Positions 7,363 through 10,809 of a DNA stretch of 10,809 nucleotides are shown piece by piece. A model generated the notes under the pieces. The model was not told the DNA's origin and did not search any database. It saw only the letters and a program-made list of their open reading frames with translations. This DNA comes from Peptococcaceae bacterium BRH_c23 (GTDB lineage Bacteria > Bacillota_B > Desulfitobacteriia > Desulfitobacteriales > Desulfitobacteriaceae): the NCBI GenBank assembly GCA_000961805.1, contig LADV01000153.1:1-10809 (forward strand), given 5' to 3'. The position numbers and the translations under genes were made by a program. The stretch's first letter is position 1. Each line of letters starts with the position of its first letter.

Positions 7363-8524
7363 CGAATCCCCGTCCCTGCCCCAGCGCTGTTAGTCCAATT
7401 TTTTGTACTAGTTCCCAGTATTGAGAGTTCTCCGAGCCCTTTACGTCAACCAAGTTCTTTTGTAATTTATGCACGAATATTTGGGCTAGAGTAGGATAGC
7501 CTTCACTGTGCTTCACTCCTGAAACCCCTCGTGATTCAAATTGAGATTGAGACGGCGATTTTCGTTCTAAGGAGAGAACTTCAGCGAAGCGAAACTGAGT
7601 CTCGAGAAGATTTTTTACAGTTTGTAGCATTCCTTCAACTTCGAATAATGTTCCTGATAATTTAAACCTAAATAAATTGTTCTGTCGATCTTCTAGGTTA
7701 GTTTCTGCCAGTAAATTCGCTGAAACATTTTCAAAATCTGCTTGGGATTGAAAGGTAAGATCCTTATCAATATAACTCCGTTGTCCAAGTTCTCGGAATT
7801 CAAATCGAGAGGATTCTTTCCCTATCTCACCTAGCAGCACACCATGAGGACCGTTATCCTGAAAACCTCTGGCTTCAGGCGCACCACAATCAGCCCAGAA
7901 TGTTTCCCCGGCTTGCTGAATCCCGCTCCAAACTTCTCGCTTTCCTAAGGCTAAGTAAGCTAAACCACTTGAAGCAATCTCCTCTTGCCGAATCGGAATA
8001 AACCCTTCAGTATTCTTCTCAGAATCCACCTCAGCATGGAGAAGCATCAGCTGAAGTGTACCGTCACTCGTCGTTTGAAAACCGTTTAGAAAAGGTCCTT
8101 CCTGATGATACGTTGTCCAGCCCTCTCCAAAAACTATGAGGTTATGGGAAGGAATTTTTATACTACTAACACCACTTGAAAATATATGCACGTTCTTCGG
8201 CCAAACCGCTAGGCGATAAGCAGACGTTAAAATCAGAGGGTCCCTCCTACCTGGAGTTATAAAAATTCTCGCCCCTTCTAACTGAGCAAACGACCTAGCT
8301 ACCCGTTCGACGGTCTCTTTGCGCACATACTCTTGTTCAAATAAATCTCCGGTTATAAAAAGAAATTCAATTTTTTCCGATCGACAAAGCGAGAGAACCG
8401 CTTCAAAGGTCTGCCAGAGATCTTTATTTCGCAGAGCCGTCCAGGTCTCCGGTCCATCCCAGGAGGGGCTGTCAAAACGAAATCCTGCACACTGTAAGAA
8501 ACGAACACACGAAGCCATAATCAT
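7352..8524 (-). CDS. YhaO/SbcD-like calcineurin-fold phosphoesterase homologue with degraded metal site
   Basis: A 390-residue member of the Mre11/SbcD/YhaO phosphoesterase family by layout, but most metal-binding residues are replaced. Motif I, normally FLHAADLHLDSP, reads FLQCAGFRFDSP, so the DxH pair is G14 and R16. Motif II keeps the GD (59-60) of TGDLFE. Motif III, normally GNHD, is GRRD (92-95). The motif IV histidine is kept in LLHAEVD (H163). Motif V, normally GHxH, is GKRE (194-197). Only one Asp and one His of the usual set remain, so nuclease activity is unlikely. The C-terminal 170 residues match a capping region and partner contact only by position. I chose the ATG at 8524 because GAGGTGA lies just upstream; a GTG at 8530 would overlap that site. 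It overlaps the YhaN-like gene by 11 nt and follows the lipoprotein gene by 75 nt, probably in one transcript. Confidence 0.8.
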   Translation of the reverse strand: MIMASCVRFLQCAGFRFDSPSWDGPETWTALRNKDLWQTFEAVLSLCRSEKIEFLFITGDLFEQEYVRKETVERVARSFAQLEGARIFITPGRRDPLILTSAYRLAVWPKNVHIFSSGVSSIKIPSHNLIVFGEGWTTYHQEGPFLNGFQTTSDGTLQLMLLHAEVDSEKNTEGFIPIRQEEIASSGLAYLALGKREVWSGIQQAGETFWADCGAPEARGFQDNGPHGVLLGEIGKESSRFEFRELGQRSYIDKDLTFQSQADFENVSANLLAETNLEDRQNNLFRFKLSGTLFEVEGMLQTVKNLLETQFRFAEVLSLERKSPSQSQFESRGVSGVKHSEGYPTLAQIFVHKLQKNLVDVKGSENSQYWELVQKIGLTALGQGRGFDED

Positions 8525-8599
8525 CTTCACCTCACCAGTAAAGGAACCTATTTCGTGTTCTACTCCATCTGAAATCTAGTTGAACTTGTCCAGGGAGAT

Positions 8600-9658
8600 T
8601 CAATGAAATTCGACACTGTTTTTTAGATCTACTCTAAAGAACTCACCCTTGTTCATCATATAATGCCCAGACGAATATGGACTTCCTTCAATCGTTATAT
8701 AGACTTTGTCGACCCCGTAATATGTTCCTAGTGTATTGGTGATACTCTGTAAAATCATGCTTTCATAACCAGAGCCTGCGTTCATTTCGCTAACCAATTC
8801 CTTAGTAAAATCAATATAAACCACTTCGTCTTTATTTAAGTACAAACTCTTAATCTTAACATTCGGGCCCAAAACCTTGGATATATCCCCTTTAGGCAGT
8901 TCTTTAAATGTCTTCTCAAACACAATGTTTGTCAGATCATTCGTCATAAAAGAAAGCTTCTTATTAAGATAATTGAGCTTATCATTATTTAGATTTGGAT
9001 AAAAGAATTTTACCGTTTGAGTTAATGGAACATTATTCTCTACTTTGCTTAAAGCAGAGTAAACTACATATCCATCTGATGTGAAAATTGTTTTTACGAG
9101 ACCAATATTTGGGGCATAATAATCTTGGATCTTATGATCCTTACCCTCGGTCGTAACCTCTAGGGTTTTATAAGTACCCGAAGGGGTGGTTATGTCAACC
9201 TCGACATTAGTAATTGATCTCTTTCTATCATCTGCCAAGACCCACGAAGTTCCTTTTTCAAGCGGTTCTTTCAAGAGAATTTCCTGATAATTACTCGGAC
9301 TATTGGTTATATTCTCTCGATAATAGGCTTCCCCTCTTACTATTGGTTGGGTCAGCTCACCATCTTTGTTCTCTAGCACCTTAATCATCTCAGTTCCACC
9401 GTTATTAGACCTTATCTGAACACGATTTCCTGCGATATAATCAACCATAACGTTGTATGAAGCATATTCATTCCCTTCTCCCTCATACACATAGTTCGTA
9501 TTTTCTTTGTAGGCAAAATAATCTTGAATGGTAAGTGGTTGCTTAGTTTCTTGTGGTTTAGTTTCCTCAACAGGTGGCTTAATATCGTTCTTATTAGAGC
9601 AACTGCTTAACAGAACAAGCGTCAATAATATGCTAATAACAATGAATAACTTTTTCAA
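8600..9658 (-). CDS. Lipoprotein with C-terminal GerMN domain
   Basis: A 352-residue membrane lipoprotein. It starts with a type II signal peptide (MKKLFIVISILLTLVL) and lipobox LSSC, with C20 as the lipid-modified residue, followed by a Pro/Glu/Lys/Thr-rich linker (21-42). Residues 43-205 are a beta-rich region of the kind with a YYAPNIGLVK segment, seen in many Firmicute lipoproteins. Residues about 214-345 fit the GerMN domain found in sporulation and germination proteins (GerM-like), including VKFFYPN at the beginning and a VYIDFTKEL strand. The start codon is TTG, fixed by a strong AGGAGGGG 5 nt upstream. It is the first gene of a probable operon with the YhaO/YhaN-like pair. A role in the cell envelope or spore coat/cortex assembly is likely from the family, but the actual partner is unknown. 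Confidence 0.88.
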   Translation of the reverse strand: MKKLFIVISILLTLVLLSSCSNKNDIKPPVEETKPQETKQPLTIQDYFAYKENTNYVYEGEGNEYASYNVMVDYIAGNRVQIRSNNGGTEMIKVLENKDGELTQPIVRGEAYYRENITNSPSNYQEILLKEPLEKGTSWVLADDRKRSITNVEVDITTPSGTYKTLEVTTEGKDHKIQDYYAPNIGLVKTIFTSDGYVVYSALSKVENNVPLTQTVKFFYPNLNNDKLNYLNKKLSFMTNDLTNIVFEKTFKELPKGDISKVLGPNVKIKSLYLNKDEVVYIDFTKELVSEMNAGSGYESMILQSITNTLGTYYGVDKVYITIEGSPYSSGHYMMNKGEFFRVDLKNSVEFH

Positions 9659-9688
9659 GTTTACCCCTCCTATGGTGATTTAGATAAT

Positions 9689-9697
9689 AGTATAGCA
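9689..9697 (-). promoter_or_regulatory. Extended -10 promoter of the lipoprotein/YhaO/YhaN-like operon
   Basis: On the minus strand the sequence is TGCTATACT, an extended -10 (TGnTATAAT-like) element about 30 nt before the TTG start of the lipoprotein gene. No good -35 is visible 17 nt upstream, which is common for extended -10 promoters. Transcription would begin near 9682, just ahead of the ribosome-binding site. Confidence 0.5.
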
Positions 9698-9851
9698 CTT
9701 CTCTCAATAATTACCCAGCCACGATGCCGCAACAAGTTCTTAGAAATAACAAGATACACTCCACAATAAAGTTGAACTAAGCAAACTATGTGCAGGAATC
9801 TCGTAGGTTACAGTCGAATAACGTTAAAACGAGCGAGGAGGTCAATGCAAT

Positions 9852-10145
9852 ATGTTTGTACTTATTTTATCCCTTATTTGTTCCATTCTGATTGCAATCT
9901 TTGCTGTACAAAATGCTAGCTTAGTTACTATTCAGCTTTTATGGATAACCAAAGAAGTTCCTTTAGTTCTAATAATCTTAGGTTCTACATTTGCAGGAGC
10001 TATAATAATGCTTCTCTTAGCTATATGGCGAGAATTACGATTAAAGCTCAAACTTAAGCAGCGTCAAAAGGATGACAGTTTGAAGAACGACCTTCCTGTT
10101 CAATCTGTGACTCCAACTCTAAAACAGTCCGATAACTCGGATTAG
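9852..10145 (+). CDS. LapA-domain (DUF1049-type) small membrane protein
   Basis: A 97-residue inner-membrane protein. Two hydrophobic helices are clear (about 3-22 and 36-57). They are joined by the short NASLVTIQLLWITKEVPL segment typical of the LapA/DUF1049 family, in which a FAVQNxxxVxxxFL pattern ends the first helix. After the second helix comes a basic RELRLKLKLKQRQK stretch and a polar tail, presumably in the cytoplasm. In Gram-negatives LapA works in lipopolysaccharide assembly; in Firmicutes the function is unknown. The ATG at 9852 is 10 nt after GAGGAGG, a slightly long but acceptable gap; an ATG at 9845 is in another frame and hits an early stop. It is divergent from the lipoprotein operon. 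Confidence 0.85.
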   Translation: MFVLILSLICSILIAIFAVQNASLVTIQLLWITKEVPLVLIILGSTFAGAIIMLLLAIWRELRLKLKLKQRQKDDSLKNDLPVQSVTPTLKQSDNSD

Positions 10146-10192
10146 TAAAACAAGTAATAAACTATACAAGTAACGAAAGGAAGTAAGATGAA

Positions 10193-10360
10193 TTGGCGAG
10201 CGTAATTGCAGTTAGAGAAATACCAGGAGTAGCTGATATTGGGGAAAAGTTCGAAGTATATGCTGTTGAACCTCACATTTTCGCAGAGGATTCTAAGTTT
10301 TTAATATTTACGCCTGAAGGTTGGAGATGGGCTTTTGCGTTTAACTTCCAACCCTTGTAA
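10193..10360 (+). CDS. Small protein of unknown function, 55 residues
   Basis: I do not recognise this family. A TTG start at 10193, 9 nt after AAAGGAAG, opens a frame that runs without a stop to TAA at 10358-10360. The product begins MASVIAVREIPGVADIG and ends FAFNFQPL. It is rich in acidic and aromatic residues (FEVYAVEPHIF, then GWRWAF) and has no signal peptide or membrane helix. An in-frame TAA lies three codons before the TTG, so no longer upstream start is available. An ATG at 10188, closer to the Shine-Dalgarno, gives only five codons in another frame, so the gene may have lost or gained a base near its original start. It follows the LapA-like gene by 47 nt and could share its transcript. 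Confidence 0.5.
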   Translation: MASVIAVREIPGVADIGEKFEVYAVEPHIFAEDSKFLIFTPEGWRWAFAFNFQPL

Positions 10361-10370
10361 GATAGATATA

Positions 10371-10394
10371 GGGTCGATGGTTCAAAACCAACCC
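10371..10394 (+). repeat. Two-part hairpin after the 55-residue ORF
   Basis: GGGT (10371-10374) pairs with ACCC (10391-10394), and TGGTT (10378-10382) pairs with AACCA (10386-10390), with a 3-nt bulge and a 3-nt loop. No T run follows, so it is a poor intrinsic terminator. It lies 10 nt past the small ORF and just outside the probable IS110 left end. Confidence 0.5.
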
Positions 10395-10470
10395 GAACGT
10401 TCCTTGATAACTTACTCCTTATTGTTCAGATGAATTAGTTGACACGTTGGACCTCAATCAGTAAATATCG

Positions 10471-10479
10471 TGCTATAAT
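10471..10479 (+). promoter_or_regulatory. Extended -10 promoter at the IS110 left end
   Basis: TGCTATAAT is a perfect TATAAT (10474-10479) with the TGn extension. The only consensus TTGACA (10439-10444) is 29 nt away, too far to work with it. In IS110 elements a full promoter can form when the excised circle joins a right-end -35 to a left-end -10, and a lone -10 at this place fits that model. Confidence 0.55.
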
Positions 10480-10680
10480 CACTTTTGGCAGAGAGATAGA
10501 TGTGCGTTCCTCCTGGATCCCTCTTTTTGAGGCTTATCCGTAAAATAGCGTGTCACTCCACAAGAATGATTCGATGTTTAGCTGGTTGGGTCACTATTCT
10601 AGTGTTACCCGTTTCAAATGCAAGGTTGTTTGACATTCTTCTTAAGTGGATGCTCTGATTCATTCTGTTTGAAAGGTTGT
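10480..10680 (+). ncRNA. Putative IS110 bridge RNA
   Basis: The leader between the -10 box and the transposase shows several stems. A 5' hairpin is formed by GGAT-CCTC (10515-10523) and GAGG-ATCC (10529-10539) around a TTTTT loop. A long-range stem pairs TCCAC/AAGAATG (10557-10568) with CATTCTT/GTGGA (10634-10650), with a 5-nt bulge. Inside it sits a third hairpin, GGGT-CACTA with TAGTG-ACCC (10588-10610). A 5' stem-loop followed by large loop-bearing stems is the layout described for bridge RNAs of IS621-like elements. The ends are approximate, and I cannot assign target- and donor-binding loops without the element's other end. Confidence 0.5.
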
Positions 10681-10686
10681 GTTCCC

Positions 10687-10809
10687 TTGTCTCAGTTTCT
10701 TAACGATTTCGTAGTCGGAATCGATGTTTCCTCCGAATTCTCGATTGTTGCTATGCTAGCACCAACCGGCGAACTTATTCGTAAACCGTTTAGGATCGAC
10801 CACAATCCT
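10687..10809 (+). CDS. IS110-family transposase, N-terminal 41 codons (cut by window edge)
   Basis: The visible product contains VVGIDVSSEFSIVAML, the opening strand of the RuvC-like DEDD domain of IS110 transposases. D13 would be the first catalytic acid, and a PTGELIRKPFRI strand follows. IS110 enzymes recombine DNA under guidance of a bridge RNA. The TTG at 10687 is chosen because it lies 10 nt after GAAAGG and gives the usual short lead before GIDVS. The frame stays open upstream to an ATG at 10618, but that has no ribosome-binding site and would overlap the structured leader. The remaining coding sequence is outside the window. Confidence 0.8.
   Translation, partial: MSQFLNDFVVGIDVSSEFSIVAMLAPTGELIRKPFRIDHNP

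Larger units (their letters stand above)
10440..10809 (+). mobile_element. IS110-family insertion element, left end, truncated by the window edge
   Basis: The right edge of the window opens a DEDD transposase of the IS110 family, preceded by about 210 nt of structured non-coding DNA starting at a strong -10 box. This matches the IS110 layout, in which the bridge RNA is encoded in the left-end non-coding region. The exact left boundary cannot be set, because IS110 ends lack terminal inverted repeats and the right end is out of view; 10440 is an approximate value. No other gene is seen between 10361 and 10686. Confidence 0.6.

Noticed and set aside
8525..8530. GTG at 8530 as start of the YhaO-like gene
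   Set aside because: It overlaps the best Shine-Dalgarno (GAGGTGA), which is correctly placed for the ATG at 8524.
10439..10479. TTGACA (10439) with TATAAT (10474) as one sigma-A promoter
   Set aside because: The 29-nt spacer is far outside the usual 16-19 nt; the -10 is better explained as an extended -10 or a half-promoter of an IS110 circle.
10618..10686. ATG at 10618 as the transposase start
   Set aside because: It is in frame but lacks a ribosome-binding site and adds a 23-residue lead unlike IS110 proteins, overlapping the structured leader.
1..10809. CRISPR arrays, tRNA or rRNA genes
   Set aside because: No regularly spaced repeats and no tRNA or rRNA landmarks were seen on either strand.

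Overview
The window looks like chromosome from a strictly anaerobic, spore-forming Firmicute of the Desulfosporosinus/Desulfitobacterium type (Clostridia, Peptococcaceae). This is inferred from the gene types: a Tat-exported multi-cluster Fe-S protein with a cytochrome b partner, a GerMN lipoprotein, a G5/LysM/M23 wall peptidase and a YhaO/YhaN-like pair. Moderate-to-low GC, strong G-rich Shine-Dalgarno sequences and frequent TTG starts agree with it. No species call can be made from the sequence alone.

Layout. Positions 1-262 are the 5' part of a group II intron on the minus strand, whose body runs off the left edge; it sits 3 nt beyond a perfect 12-bp hairpin (266-293). Next comes a plus-strand crotonase-family gene (386-1168), convergent across a bidirectional terminator with a two-gene minus-strand operon: a Tat-exported Fe-S protein (3103-2033) followed by a cytochrome b membrane subunit (2052-1267), overlapping by 20 nt. 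No catalytic molybdopterin or hydrogenase subunit is present in the window. A separate minus-strand gene (4748-3318) encodes a membrane-anchored LysM-G5-M23 peptidoglycan hydrolase with its own terminator.

The centre is a minus-strand cluster: a GerMN lipoprotein (9658-8600), a YhaO/SbcD-like phosphoesterase homologue (8524-7352) and an 811-residue YhaN/SbcC-like coiled-coil protein (7362-4927). The last two overlap by 11 nt. Both are full-length uninterrupted reading frames, yet both appear to have lost their catalytic residues. The nuclease-like partner has lost the DxH, GNHD and GHxH metal-site residues, and the ATPase-like partner has lost Walker A, the signature motif and Walker B. This looks like a retained pseudo-enzyme version of an Mre11/Rad50-type complex and is the most interesting signal in the window.

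To the right, a divergent promoter region leads to a LapA-domain membrane protein (9852-10145) and a small unrecognised 55-residue protein (10193-10360). The window ends in the left end of an IS110-family element. An extended -10 promoter and a structured non-coding leader that may be its bridge RNA (about 10480-10680) precede the first 41 codons of a DEDD transposase (10687 onward). Two different RNA-dependent mobile elements therefore bound the segment.
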